From NCBI RefSeq assembly GCF_000275845.1, contig NW_006766989.1:1-38219 (forward strand): DNA of 38,219 nucleotides, read 5' to 3'. This document shows positions 10,588 through 22,490 of this stretch, piece by piece. Each line of letters starts with the position of its first letter. Within the stretch, counting starts at the first letter, position 1. The stretch comes from Dichomitus squalens LYAD-421 SS1 (taxonomy: Eukaryota > Basidiomycota > Agaricomycetes > Polyporales > Polyporaceae). A program made the position numbers and the translations under genes. The notes below the pieces were generated by a model that was given only the letters and a program-made list of their open reading frames with translations, was not told the DNA's origin and did no database searches.

Positions 10588-11633
10588 ATGGACCCGCCAA
10601 GCACTCCATCAAAGCCCAAGCGCACCCAGTGCGTTCGCCTGCAGTCACGCTACTTCTCTACCCCCAAGCGGAAGGACACTACGTCGCATCCTCCCTCGCA
10701 ACTTGTGCTCTCGCCCTCCACCCCTCGAACAACGTCTTGTTTCTTTGAGCCAAAGCTTGATATCGACGGCTTGCTCAGTGATCCATCTTTTACTGCCTTT
10801 TACGAGCAGTTTGTTTCCTCCATGCTCGATTTATTCTATGCGAAACCTCTGTTGATCCAAGGTACGTCTATTTCTCCTTCCGCTTACCTAGCGCCGCCGT
10901 CGCTGTGTGTTCATGAGCGTAGAGTATGTGTTGCACAGCCCTTGGAAAGTGCTCGTAGCCGTCACGCTATTGAACAAAACTGCCGGACAGAAAGCCATCC
11001 CAGTCTTCTTCGAGGTCATGGAGCACTGGCCTACTCCTGCCGCGCTTGCAGAGGGTTAGTGCCCAGCTCATGTCATGTCCTATCGTTTTGAATCTACTAC
11101 AGCCCTGCGTCTCCGCAATAGCCCCGCTTTCGTTGCTGTTTGAGTTGCTCAAGGACCTAGGCTTAGGAGACATGCGTTCTCAGCGACTGGTCGACATCTC
11201 CCAGGCGTTCCTCTCCGATCCACCTCAGGCGGGAATCCTGCGCCCCTCTCCAGGAAGGACCACTGCTCTCTTACTCTCCGACGATTCAATTGTAGTGAAA
11301 GACGTCAAGTACCCTCCGACTCCCATCTCCCACATACCCGGCTGCGGACCGTATGCCTTGGACTCCTACCGCATATTCTGCACGGGAGGCGACGAGTGGA
11401 GAAGCGTTCGCCCTACAGACAAGGAACTTGTCAAGTACCTCGTAAGCGTTCTATCACCACGACAGTTTCAGTTAGTTCTGTCAAGCTGAACGCATTTTGT
11501 TCGCTAGCAATGGCGCTGGGCCGTAGAAGCATATCGTAAATGGGACCAGACGTCTGGGCCGGGCGATTCAATCGACTTGGACTACATCCGAAATCTCACC
11601 GCCTCGCTGACGAAACACCCGATCGCTCATTAA
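10588..11633 (+). CDS. MBD4: MBD4-like HhH-GPD DNA glycosylase without a methyl-CpG-binding domain
   Basis: Four exons: 10588-10861, 10923-11054, 11122-11441, 11508-11633; 283 aa. Residues 98-123 (SPWKVLVAVTLLNKTAGQK...) match the start of the MBD4 catalytic domain, followed by LLKDLGLGDMRSQRL. The helix-hairpin-helix HIPGCGPYALDSYRIFC spans 206-222, with the presumed catalytic Asp at 216, and a QWRW segment follows. The family removes T or U opposite G after deamination of 5-methylcytosine or cytosine. The N-terminal 55 residues are basic and Ser/Pro-rich with no MBD. Two acceptors were chosen by frame: 10922 (giving EYVLHSPWK) and 11121; the stronger-looking nearby cag sites would break the frame. 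It begins 292 bases from the divergent ABC1-kinase gene. Confidence 0.9.
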
Positions 11634-12992
11634 GCAGCACTGTCGGGCTGCGTAGGGCGCTCCCAGCACGTCGGACAGTTCTGGTCCCAGTATCGCTATA
11701 TCGTCTACAGTTACCTGTCACTCCTGGACCAGGTACGAGGGCAGGTCAAATTTCAAGGTGAGCGTCGAGTGCTGTTGACTGCGTAGTCACGGCGAAACTG
11801 CTTCCGCCCCCTGTACTGACTGCTTATGACCTAGCAGAGTGCTCGCTCGGCATCCCAATTGACCCCCACGTTAAGCACCTTGCGCTGCTTCGACAGCGAC
11901 ACGTCTATAGCGGGGTGCTGGACGACGTAGCCGACCCAAGGATGGCGATGGTTCGGTATACGCAGCCGGTTTGCGTCGGTATAACTGCGCCTTATGAACG
12001 TCAGGGATAAGCAAGGGGGGGAGCACATCAAGCGCCGCGGGCGAGCATCACTCGCCGTCTGTTGCCAAATTATACTCGCAGGACGTCATTGAGAAACCAT
12101 CGATGGCGTACACTGTGTACGATCGACGATCTTCGTTGAGGTCGTTCTCCTTCTAGTCCAGCCCTGCAGAAAATCCCCGTTAAGCATGACTCACTTTCGA
12201 GACCTGGGGCGGAGGGGAACCTCGTTGTGAGCTTTCATGACCCATCTTTCAGCTCTCAAGCTGAACTGAAGCTCGAAGTTCTGTATCCCGACCATATGGT
12301 ATCTCTTATAATTGTCCGAAACTGACGTACCATATCTATGAGCTCTTGACTTGGTGCCCTTGTATATTCACGAGTTTGTTAAGTGATAGCCCGCCCCGTC
12401 GCGGACAGCCGTGGGCACTGGGGCTGGGACGAAGTTGCAGTGATCCGTCATCCCCACGGCGAAGTCGCACAGATCTCTCTGCTCAATTGTATGTCCCAAC
12501 GCAGCTATGTTGATATATTACTTTACTTGGCTCTCAAGATCTCATCAGTCCTGATAGCTATCTAGGGACGGGGGGACTCCTACCGTAATCTGCGGCTATG
12601 ACGATGGTAAGACAGATTCCACGACGAACCATTTCCTATATACTATAAGCAGTGGCAATCAAGCACAGGACTGCTCCGGTTCTGCCTAGTGGATATCGTT
12701 AAAAGAAGCACTTTCTATGCACGTTGACTGTGTCTTGTGGACATCACATCTCGAATTGGGTGCGTATGGATGAGGCGGCTGGGGAAAGAGAGTCGCAACC
12801 ATGATGGGCGACGTCCGACGACGATAAAATCAGTATCATCTCAGAACTGGAAAGCATTTCGAATGTGATATCTTAGAGTGGGCCATACAAATGCGACTGA
12901 TTGATCAAACATATTGAAGTATCATAGGGTATTAGCTAAAGGCTGGTGACGATTACAGACTCGAAAGGGAGCATTGACCGTGCGATTGTATG
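11634..12992. other. Gene-poor stretch with possible gene fragments
   Basis: At about 11686-11757 the plus strand reads coding-like sequence (QYRYIVYSYLSLLDQVRGQ) ending at a gtgagc donor. After an ag near 11839 a second open block (SLGIPIDPHVKHLALLRQRH...) ends with a stop at 12010. No start codon or family match is visible, so these may be remnants of a decayed gene. Around 12400-12480 another short block (GHWGWDEVAVIRHPHGEVAQ) looks coding-like but is isolated. From 12490 to 12990 I see nothing. Confidence 0.35.
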
Positions 12993-13581
12993 TCACAAGT
13001 ATTTCGGTGTCTTGACACCAGTACGACGGAGCCTTCTTCGAGTGGAGATAGGCTGACCAGTCACCTTATCAAAGCGGGACTTCTTGACGTCTGACCGCCC
13101 GGAATGAAGACTACCGAGACCTTCGAACTTCCCCGGAGCCACCCCTTCGACGTCGTTAGCGTAGGCGTAATACTCCCAGTCGGAGACCTCGTAGAAGTAT
13201 ATGGACCCATCTTTGAGGAAGTCCAGCAGTCGCAGTAACTCGCCCTTGTGAAGCTTGCTGGGATTGCAAAAGCGAACATTAACGGGCCACGGTAGGCGGA
13301 GTCTTCTGTTTCGGAATATGTACTGATAAAACAGACTGGGAGTATACCACATGGCGGCGTGAGGATCTCCGGTCGCGTCGACTGGGACATTCCTCTGACG
13401 TTAGTGGATCGAAATGGATGGCCAAGAGTATTCACGTACTAATCAAGTTCTTGAGCCGTATCCGCACTTCTGCACGAAGCTTCTGCGTCTCGCCGCCGGC
13501 ATATATTCCCCGGGGATCGTCCGGTATGCCAAGCTTTCTTCGCCCGCGACGTGGGGTATGATGAGGAGCGTAGCGAACCAT
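12993..13581 (-). CDS. Uncharacterised basidiomycete protein
   Basis: The last exon is clear: an open frame ending at 12993 that reads MWYTPSLFYQYIF, WPVNVRFCNPSKLHKGE, then DGSIYFYEVSDWEYYAYAN and a basic tail. An upstream exon starts at the ATG at 13581 and reads KLGIPDDPRGIY and ETQKLRAEVRIRLKNLI. Together they resemble a family of basidiomycete proteins of unknown function that I recall only loosely. The join is not secure. Donor gtacgt at 13437 with acceptor gtcag breaks frame; a 43-nt intron using gtgaat and cagag keeps it. If neither is used the gene is frameshifted. A cag acceptor lies just before the ATG, so a further 5' or UTR exon is possible. Confidence 0.55.
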
Positions 13582-13749
13582 GGTCAACTGATGGTTAAAT
13601 TAGTCAAAGCGCAACAACAAAGAGCAAGAAGAACGCTGGCGTACATAGTCGAGGGTTACAGCCCCACGTTACGGAAATTTGTAGTGAACAGAAGAAGGAC
13701 CTAATGACGATGGGCGGCACCTCCGTTCTGTCCTCGGAGTCGGTGTCTT

Positions 13750-13757
13750 TTATAGGC
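13750..13757 (-). promoter_or_regulatory. TATA box upstream of the uncharacterised minus-strand gene
   Basis: On the minus strand this reads tataaaag, a strong TATA consensus, about 170 bases upstream of the ATG at 13581. Transcription would begin near 13720, leaving a 5' UTR of about 140 bases that contains a possible 57-nt intron (donor gtacgc, branch gactaat, acceptor atcag). Confidence 0.5.
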
Positions 13758-15187
13758 TGCTGAGATATCTGTCGGCCCCTTTATTCACCGTTGTCTCGGA
13801 CGTGTCAAAGTTATGAATATACTCCCATTTCAATCCGTCACATCTGTTGTAGGGCATGCCTCTGAATATCGCCCTCGCTTGATGCTCAGCGTCTGCTAAG
13901 GCCCGTCGTACCCTTCGACCTGAGACATACCGAGCCGATTGTGAGATATGCTCCGAAAGAAGACACCCTCCTTGCAACATAACGTAAGTGGCTTCCTGGA
14001 GTCATCACTGTCCCCGTTGACGTACTTCAGGGTTTCAATGGACGTCGAATGGTCTGCAGAAGATAGACTTAGGCGAGCGCTTCTCTGCATGTGAGCCGAT
14101 GTAAGAAACAAGCTTGAAGCGAAACGTCTCGCTCATACGCGGTGTGACGATTGTAAGAAATTTGAACGGATCGTAGACGAGGTTCCCCAAGATACAGAGT
14201 TGGAGTGACGTGGAATTTTATGCCATTTGAACATTCTTTCCAAGACGCCAGCCTGAAACATGGAGAATTGCGTAAGGTCTGATTCGATGAGCCCTCCAGA
14301 TTGACCAAGCCTCAGAGATGAGGTGATCAGGACAAGTCCGAGCGCTCGAAAAAGGGTGCATTCCAAGCCAGTGTGTCGTGTACCGCCGTTGGGAGTCCAT
14401 TCTTCGGCAGTCTCTTCGTAGCCTGTCATGCTTCGAGCTAAGGCATTTAGGACTGGTAGTCACACCGATTGGTCAGGGGAGAGAACTGCACAGCAAGCGC
14501 CTCAGAGGCCCGGGTCTAGGGATCCCATAGATTGTTGTTTAAGGCCGTATCAGTTTCCTAGTAGTGCTTGTATCAGCTTCAATGATCACTTGACGGTAGC
14601 GCAGCTGGTGGACCAACCGAGTGTTTTTCCGTGGATGTAATCAGCTAACGTACCTGAAAGTCATCGCTAAGTTGAGGAGAAATGCATGACCAGCACACAT
14701 CACAAATGGCAGACTCATAGTCCTTGTAGAGCCTGCACTAGAACGCGGCGCGACCTTAGATTCACCAAGGGTACAGGATATGGCTAGACCACATATTGCC
14801 TTCCAGATAATCTGCAGACTGGCATGCAGCGATTCTCAAGCAGGACGTGATGGGAGGAGGCAGCCAATTTCGCAACTTAAACCATGGCGTAGGGGTAGTT
14901 AAAGGCGGGGCCGGAACTAGCCGACACGAGCGTCTCTCAAATATCAGCCGTCACGAAGTACATTCATTGCATTTCCGTCGGCCTGTATTGTTCTGTTTGT
15001 GCGCGTTCTCTTCACCGACATTTCGCCTCGCAGCTCAAGCTTCAGCATGGCGGTTGGAACGTGTTCGAGCAGAGCACACCGTACGCTACTGCCATCAGGG
15101 AATTAGGATGGAATGCGAAAGCTCCGTACAGTACATGTCCGTATAATGATAATAAAGCATGCAGATATTTACAGTATCCAGTCTCCT
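13758..15187. other. Intergenic, no recognisable gene
   Basis: About 1.4 kb between the uncharacterised gene and the 3' end of the DRS2-like gene. Short minus-strand open frames between 13750 and 14463 (one with LFRALGLVLITSSLRLGQ) could be remnants, but have no start, splice chain or family match. From 14500 to 15187 I see nothing. Confidence 0.45.
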
Positions 15188-18100
15188 TCAGTAACCAGAC
15201 GGTCGCGCACCCGTCTTTGATGTATCGTAAGCTCGTATCAATCGCGCCTGGTCTTGCCTCGACGCATTTTCGGTCTGGCTGAAGGCAAAACCGCGATTAC
15301 GCCGCATGCGCTGAACAGCGCGAACTTTCTTGATCGCCTTCTGGAATCTGGGAAACAAGCGTGGCTTCAACTACAGCACTCACAGATGGAGTAAAATTCC
15401 ACGTACTGCTCTTGCCTCGGTCTATAGTCAGGGATGTTGTATTTCTGGATCTCTTGGGCAATGTGGTAGGTCTCTGGTTGGTACGTCCTCCGATAGCTGC
15501 ATTGGCGTGTCAATGCCAGCCGTGAACATTGACGAGAATAAGACGACTCACTACTTCCAGACAAAGTCTCGCGTCAAGCAAATGATAGGAACCAAGAGAA
15601 GGACAAAGTAGAAAACGGCATCGGTCCACAGACGGGGGACGATACCGCTGTACTGAGTCGAGAACCCAATGGCAGGAGCGACCACGGCGTACAACGGCAA
15701 GAACAACATAGTGAAGATGAATGATCCAGGGATGGCTATAGCAGACCGATAAGTGATCGCACAAACAAACCAATCGAGAACACATGGACATACCAGCTAC
15801 AGTGTACTTCGTCCACAGACTGGAGTTGTTCGCATTAGCATAGCGGTGGAGAGCACAAATGAAGAGGACTTACTCGGATATCAGTGCGGCCTTTCCTAGG
15901 ACAGTGAGGAGCACTGCAAGGTACAAAGTCGTCCCCCAGAACCAATGACCTGAATCGAAGCCGGTGGCTTGCTTGAGGTCACCCCAGAAGAGTATAACTG
16001 AGAATCCAAAGAGCACCTGTACGTAGCCGTCAATACTCGAAGTGACTATCAAGTTTTCGCGACTGACGATGCTGTGATACAACGCGTTACCGACCCAAAG
16101 CCAGAATTGAGTCCGCGTGAAGAACGCATTGCGTTGTCCGAGCATGTACAGCTGAGGATACCGGTCGAGGATACGCGCTGACACGAATTGATCGAAGATG
16201 CCAATCACCAATGGGGGTAAGACAGTGAAAACGACGTTGTACAAAGAGAGGGTCCAGGACTCATAGGCGATCTGGCCCGAGAAATTGTTGAAGAACGAGA
16301 ACTAGGAGCGGACTGAGCCAACAGCAACAAAGACGGCAGGATACAACTTACCCAGAATTGTGTCATGTACAACACAATGTTCTTGTAGAAGGAATCTATG
16401 TGACGAAATTGGTGAGACGACACAGTCGACTTCTTGCTAAATTCCAACTTACACAGCACCATCTTCGATAGCCGAGTGTAACTCCAGGCACCGTGGACGA
16501 GGAGCAGCTTCTTGAGATACCGGAACTGCGAGATAGCGACATCCGCGGCTCGAGCTGCTTGAAGACCCTACAAGAGTGGTAAGCGTGGCATCACACTCTA
16601 TGTTGCGTCTCCTCACCTCTACGCCCGAAATGCCGACGCCGACATGAGCCGCCTGGATCATGCTCACGTCGTTCGCACCATCGCCAATCGCGAGTAGGAT
16701 GGACTTCTGGTTCTTCTTGACTAGTTTCACGACTAACGCCTTTTGCAGCGGAGATACGCGACCTGAAAGGAGAGTGAGTGATGCTATCGTTCACGGAACA
16801 GAGCGGCACATACAGCAGATGACCGCCTTGCATAGGATGGCAAGCTCCAGGAATGTCTTCGAAATCTCTTTCTCGAGGGCGAACGTAAGACTTTTTCCGT
16901 CTTAAGGTACATGAATCAGTTTCGTGTCCAAGGTCAATGATGGACGGCGCGAACCGATGATGAGGGCTAAATCTTCCTGATCACCAGAACTACGTTGGCT
17001 CTTGATCGCCGACAAACGCTTCGTGATGAATTCCTGCGTCTCGTGGGCTGTCTCTTCGTTGACGATAACCTGTATGATGTATGTCAGTAAGATGTAACGT
17101 CCTGCCTCAACTCGCGTGCGAACCAGGTTCATGGACTCCGAGATGAGTCTGCAGGACATGCCGATGTTGATGGCGGTCTCCTGCCTATCGCCAGTGAGTA
17201 CCCAGACCTTGCTGAACGTCAGTACTGCAGTGATTGACCCTCTCCCCTTCAGTGACATACCTTAATACCAGCCATCTGAAGAGTATGGATTGTGTCAGGA
17301 ACGCCCTCTTGCAGCTTGTCCTCGATAGCTGTCGCGCCAAGCAAGAACATATCCCTTTCGATGAGTTCCGCGGCTTTGTCTAAAGCCTCCCCGCGGCCAT
17401 TGATCGTTGCGGCAGCCTGGTCGTAGACCGTCACCCATTGGCGGTATTCTGTATCGGGAATATCACGGAAAGCGATACAAAGCGTACGGAAACCGTCCGT
17501 GGCGTAATCCTGCGAGTTGTTGGCGGTTATTCGTCGTACGAAAAAAGCAGCAACACTTACCTCCAGATGTAGAAGTGTCTTCTCCGTGTAAGGCTGATTC
17601 TCGCTCAAACGCTCCAAGATAACAGTGTCCGCGCCTTTGCAGAAGAGCTTTATGCGGCCGTCCGGGCATCGGACGACGGTGGACATGCGTTTTCGGGTGG
17701 AGTTGAACTCGCATACGTTTAGGATCTCGTACTCCAATGACTGCCCGTGCACGTTGACGAATACCGATTTGGGTTTGCGAGTCTATATGCAACCGTTCAG
17801 AAGACTTTTGGACTATGAAAGCAGACATATGACATACGTGGAACTGATATCCAAGAAGTTCTGCGCCAGCTACGAGAGCAGCCTCGTCGGGACTGCTAGC
17901 TTGATAGTGGATCTTGTCATCGCGCAATTCCGGGATAACCGTATGGCAGACGGCGAGCAACGTGAGGAACTCGTTGGCAACCTGACGATCGGTGCTAGCC
18001 CCTGCATCCGTAAAATCGACGAAAGGGTTTTGTTCCCCGGAGACGAGAGCGCGCAGGTCGGCGAAGGATCGCCATGCTTCCTTGTCGTCCTCGCCATCCC

Positions 18101-20427
18101 CGCGTCGACTCTCGTCAACAACGTCCGCATACGCAATTCCTCCGATCGAGCAGAAGCGAAACTCCATCTCGTTGCGAGTTAGCGTTCCGGTCTTGTCACT
18201 GAAGACATACTCGATTTGACCAAGCTCCTCGACGAGCGAGGATGTGCGGCATAGCGCGGGTGTGTCCGTTTTCGCATAGTACATGTCAAGGTCGGAGTTG
18301 ATGAGCTGGGCTTGCTGAAACTTGACGACCTCCATTGTGACGATGAGCGAAATCGGGATCAGGTTGTTGTACAAGATGATAAAAGTCAGGATATCTGGCC
18401 GAGAATCAACAAACCGGAAAGAGAATCCGAGTGCTAGAACGGACCTTCAATGAAGCCCTTCGCTGTACGGAGCTCAGCGACTGGTGACCTCGCACAAAGC
18501 GGTCAACGCACCTCTTCCGGAGACAGTCGATTGCTCGAGCAGGTACCATTGCGCGGTAGAGAAAAACCACTGCAGCGATGTCAGGCACGGGTTTTGCAGC
18601 AGAGCGAAGGCACCCACTGTTCGAATGCTACTGCCAATTGTCGAGCCGATAGACAGGACAAGCAAGAACATGAATAGGAAGACGATGTGTACGTTCACCT
18701 GACGCTCGACAGCCGTTTGTTTGATCGGCGCAGCACTAGGTCGTCGGTTTGAGACTCTTGTGCCCATTCCGTGCAGAATAGGAATGGCACTCACGTTGCG
18801 TTCCGCATCAGCTTTGTTTCGTGGCCTGTGAAAACAACAAGACCATACGCCCAAGGCGTATTCCTGATTTGAGCACCACGAAGCAAGAGCTGGTCGGGAC
18901 CCAACGGGACCTGCTTCGGGTTACCGCCACTGGACACCAGCTCCAGAGTGGCCTCATAGGTATACAGGGAGTTGTTCGGGTGCTCAGACCGCAACGTGCC
19001 GTGAAGGGAGGTGACGAGATGAGGGGAAGTCAAATTGGACGTTTGTGGTGAAGCCTGCTTGATCTTGAGGTTCGTCTCACTATACGACATGAGCGGCGAA
19101 TGGGCGGACGGATCAGAACGACACGCACCCGTCAAGGTTTGACGTCTCGATATAACAGAAGCCCTCTGGCTCACTGGAGCTGAGCAGGACGACGTCGGCT
19201 GGAATGAAGTCGTCGCTCTCTAAGCGGATCACGTCTCCGACCATGATGTCCTTCCATTTCCTGTCCAAGAATGTGCCGTCCGGTTGAAGAATCTTGGCCA
19301 GACGAGAGTTGAGTTCCCCATCAGACTGGTGTCGTTTCTGCAGCGTTTGTTAGCATCGGCTGCCAACGCACAGCACTGAGCGCATCATTGGGAGACTGTT
19401 ACAATCCTACGAGGGCGAACGCTCATGTGATGGGCAAATGCAACAGATGGAGTCGCCGGTAGCCTCTGAGCACCCCTACGAGACTGCCATGAGCCCTGTC
19501 GCCGCTATTCCCGCAGATGAAGCAAAACTATGATACAACCGCGCTCGCTGGGGCGCCACGCCAGACGGATAGGAATAAGCGACAAAGGCTGTCAATCCGC
19601 TGATGTAGGCTGTCCTCCGCCGCTACTCCGGCAACATATGTGCAGGGATGGAGAAACATGCAGAATAAGAGACTCACCAAGTCCTCCTGGGTCTCCTTGA
19701 ACGCGGACGCTAGTAATACAACAGCAAGGGGGGCAATGGTGGTATATCTGTTGGTGGGCGACACGTCGGGTATTTGCTGGATGAGAGCGGTGAACAGGAA
19801 GAACAAGTTCGCGTATTTCGAGAATTGCTCTAAACCTCTGGTGTCAGTATCGCCGTGCCGGGAGAACGGAGCCCACGTACCGAGGAGGAATTTGGGGACG
19901 AAGGTCGCGATGTTGTACTTGCTCGTAGAGACGTAGTTGTTGCAGTACTCCGCATTAGCATCCGGATTGTTCAGCGCGATCACCCTGTTCCCCGTCAAGA
20001 CCTGCTCCTTCTTCTGCCGAGGCCAATTGAACTTCCACTTCTTCTTGATCGACTTGGAGGGCTTGCGCGCATGACCTCTCGATGGTCCGGGGAAGGAAGC
20101 CGATCCTGTAAACGTCTTGGGGCCATGGTCGTCGTCGTCGTCGAAAGACCACTGGTCTGGCGGGATGGATGTGGGAAGGCTGAGCTGAGAATTGCCTACG
20201 CCAGCGGGCGGAGCACCAGAGCCAGCGAAAGGAAGTCCGCTCTCCTTGGACTGCATAGCAGGAGGCCGGCCAAAGGCGGAGTCGGGAACGTCGTCGTCGT
20301 CATCGAAGAAGGGGTCCAAGGCCTGCGGAGGGGAAGAAGACGGGGGATAGCCCGTGTTGGCTGGCTGGTACTGTTGCCTGGAGGCGGGATTGGCTTGGGA
20401 GACCAGCCGGACGAAGTCGTCACTCAT
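15188..20427 (-). CDS. DRS2: P4-ATPase aminophospholipid flippase, DRS2 type
   Basis: Twenty-one exons: 20427-19881, 19829-19678, 19337-19129, 19079-18795, 18735-18618, 18569-18512, 18462-18445, 18394-17838, 17782-17561, 17509-17261, 17207-17124, 17069-16955, 16900-16814, 16762-16617, 16567-16453, 16395-16352, 16301-15874, 15819-15794, 15735-15552, 15496-15407, 15347-15188; 1297 aa, close to yeast Drs2. Motifs: [20 protein letters not shown] at the first membrane segment, actuator DGET (302-305), PISL (476-479), phosphorylation site DKTGT (D529), TGDRQETA (810-817) and GDGANDVS (927-934). The acidic N-terminus (DPFFDDDDD) and the C-terminal [11 protein letters not shown] and RLIRAYDT blocks match fungal Drs2. 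It moves phosphatidylserine/ethanolamine to the cytosolic leaflet of Golgi/endosomal membranes with a Cdc50 partner. Exons 7 and 18 are only 18 and 26 nt. Intron 2 is 340 nt; the others are 48-59 nt. Confidence 0.94.
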
Positions 20428-21042
20428 CGTATCCAGCGATGAGCTCGAGAAGTCAAGCGGCGAGGTCGAGGTCGAGAGTAGCGTTCACGGCGCTCAGCCG
20501 CGCAGAGCCGCGCGCAGGCCGGTGCATGGCTGCGCGTAGTCAGGTTAGGGTTGGGAACGATAGACGCTGCCCTTAGCGAGCGCAACGCGCAGATGCTACT
20601 CTTACACGCGTTCAGTACATACTTGAGGCCTTGCATTCGAACGGCCACAACATCACTGGGTCGAAACGGACTGCTAAACACTGTCTGGTCAAGTGTCTGC
20701 TCATTCTGTCGGTCGTCACCAGATACTGCATCTTGCGGCTTGGGTTCACGAGATAGTACCAACTTGTTGGCATGTGCGTGGCGAACCCTTGCTAGCTGGT
20801 CCACGGACTGGCGGCGAAGACCCCGCTGAGTGTCGACGATCTCCGCCTCTCGTAGGCGATCCTTTCGCCGGCATCTGAACCAAACAAACGACCCACACTA
20901 ATGTACCCTTCCAACACGGCACGGCAGAGCCTCGTTATCCTCATCGGAATGTGGTAGTTGCGCATTTTTACGCCTCGGCGGACGAGGGCCGAAGGTACAA
21001 TCAATCAGCCACCCATCGTGAGTCTTCCGAGATTTTCTCAGG
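20428..21042. promoter_or_regulatory. Upstream region of the DRS2-like gene
   Basis: About 600 bases upstream of the flippase start codon. Both strands carry only short overlapping open frames. No TATA box is evident near the start; this is probably promoter plus the 3' flank of the putative gene that follows. Confidence 0.4.
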
Positions 21043-22490
21043 TCAGTGCCCGGCTAGGAGACAGACGACTTTATCGTTGCTTCCGACGCAAACGAAGCCA
21101 AGGGTGAATGAGCAGCGGTGGACCGAGGCGACGATAGGAACGACAAGGTCGTCGTACGTCCTCCACTGTGCTCTAGCCCACGTCGGACGCCAAGGCGGCA
21201 GATGCGCGAGGGAGGAGGGAATGGAGACTTGGGCTACGTCCAGGCCACACGGAATCACGATGCGGCTCTAGGCTTGGGGAATTCCTCAGATGGTCGGCAC
21301 TGAGTGCCATCGCCCGTAGCTCAAGGCTGTTCGCGGTTCTGTCTGAACGAGGGTATAATCCAGGGTAAACTCGATCTCGGGGGCTGTTTCCATGTCGCTC
21401 TGGACCTGCACGACATCCGGGTCCTTGAATAGGGGGGAGAACTTGCCAGTATTCTAGCGACTCCAACCGACTTGCTAGGTGCGGTTCTCATCGGATCCAG
21501 AGAGCTCTGGAAGGAGTCGAGGGGAGGCACCAGACTTCAACAAGACGTTATTTGAGCGAGAAGATCGTGGGTCGTCTTGTATGGAATTGTGTCCCCGCAT
21601 CGGAGAGGTTGGCCGTTTACACGTCGCACGATTTGTGCGCTGGAAGGGATGAGAGGTGCGATAGGAGGTGTGCCCGGGCCAATGCACGAGGCGTTGAGGA
21701 CCCTTCCCCTGAGGTGATAAGACTAGCTGTTCAAGCCTATCGTTGACGGATGTCCGACCGGTACCATCGTCGCTCTCGTCGGCATACCTTGGCCGGTCGA
21801 AGGCCCGTACTCCAGTGCTCACCACTCAAGCTCAGGTGCCGCGCAGCATGCATGGAGGTCATGAACTCCTCACGTAGGGCGCCGTCGGAACTGAGAACGT
21901 CGCATGTCTCTCCAAGCTTTCGAATTCGAACGTCCGACCCAGCGTCGATCCTTGTCTCTCGTACCGTCGAGCATTGCTAGATGTTTGCTAAAACATACCG
22001 TCGTCTCTTATGATGTAGCTGTTGGCGTCTTCCATCGCCGTGCCTCTCGAACCAGCTGTCAACATGGCGGACAGGCTAGCAGGGTGAACCGCCGTGACGT
22101 TCACGTTTACGATGTCAACGCGTGCCTCGCCAACGACGACGACTTGGGCTACGAGATGACCAACGCCAATCCGTTGTCCCCATCCTCTTCGACATCGGCC
22201 GTCCGCGCGGTCTTCGCGAATGCGTCTCCGGCCCAGCTGACCCGTAGTCGAGATACATACTACAGTGCACTCCGTACTCGACAGGTATCGCCTTCTGGTG
22301 TTCGGCGAGGAGCGGCACACCAACACGTCCAATCTGAGCAGCGTAGCATTCGGAAGCGTGGCAGAGCCGATCTGGACTACATATGCTCGCGGCGCGTCCC
22401 CGTCGACGAATGCCAGCGACAGGTGCCCGTTCTGCGGCCGTCGACCGTCCTCTCCGCCTGCCCCGCTGCTGGGCACCCGGACGGGCTGGA
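21043..22490 (-). CDS. Putative multi-exon gene of unknown function (approximate limits)
   Basis: Several coding-like blocks follow one another on the minus strand, bounded by plausible splice sites. They are about 22488-22381 (GHLSLAFVDGDAPRAY, then donor gtagtc); 22333-22262 (IGRVGVPLLAEHQKAIPVEY); 22238-22152 (SWAGDAFAKTARTADVEE); 22078-21997 (LSAMLTAGSRGTAMEDANSY, then gtatgt); 21950-21815 (RKLGETCDVLSSDGALREEF, then gtgagc); 21712-21548 (SAQIVRRVNGQPLRCGDTIP); 21413-21290 (EIEFTLDYTLVQTEPRTALS); and 21264-21043 (QWRTYDDLVVPIVASVHRCS, then stop). I could not close all junctions in frame and cannot place the start. A single 248-codon frame from 22734 to 21988 overlaps part of it. I recognise no family. 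It may be a real gene, or a GC-rich artefact in part. Confidence 0.4.
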
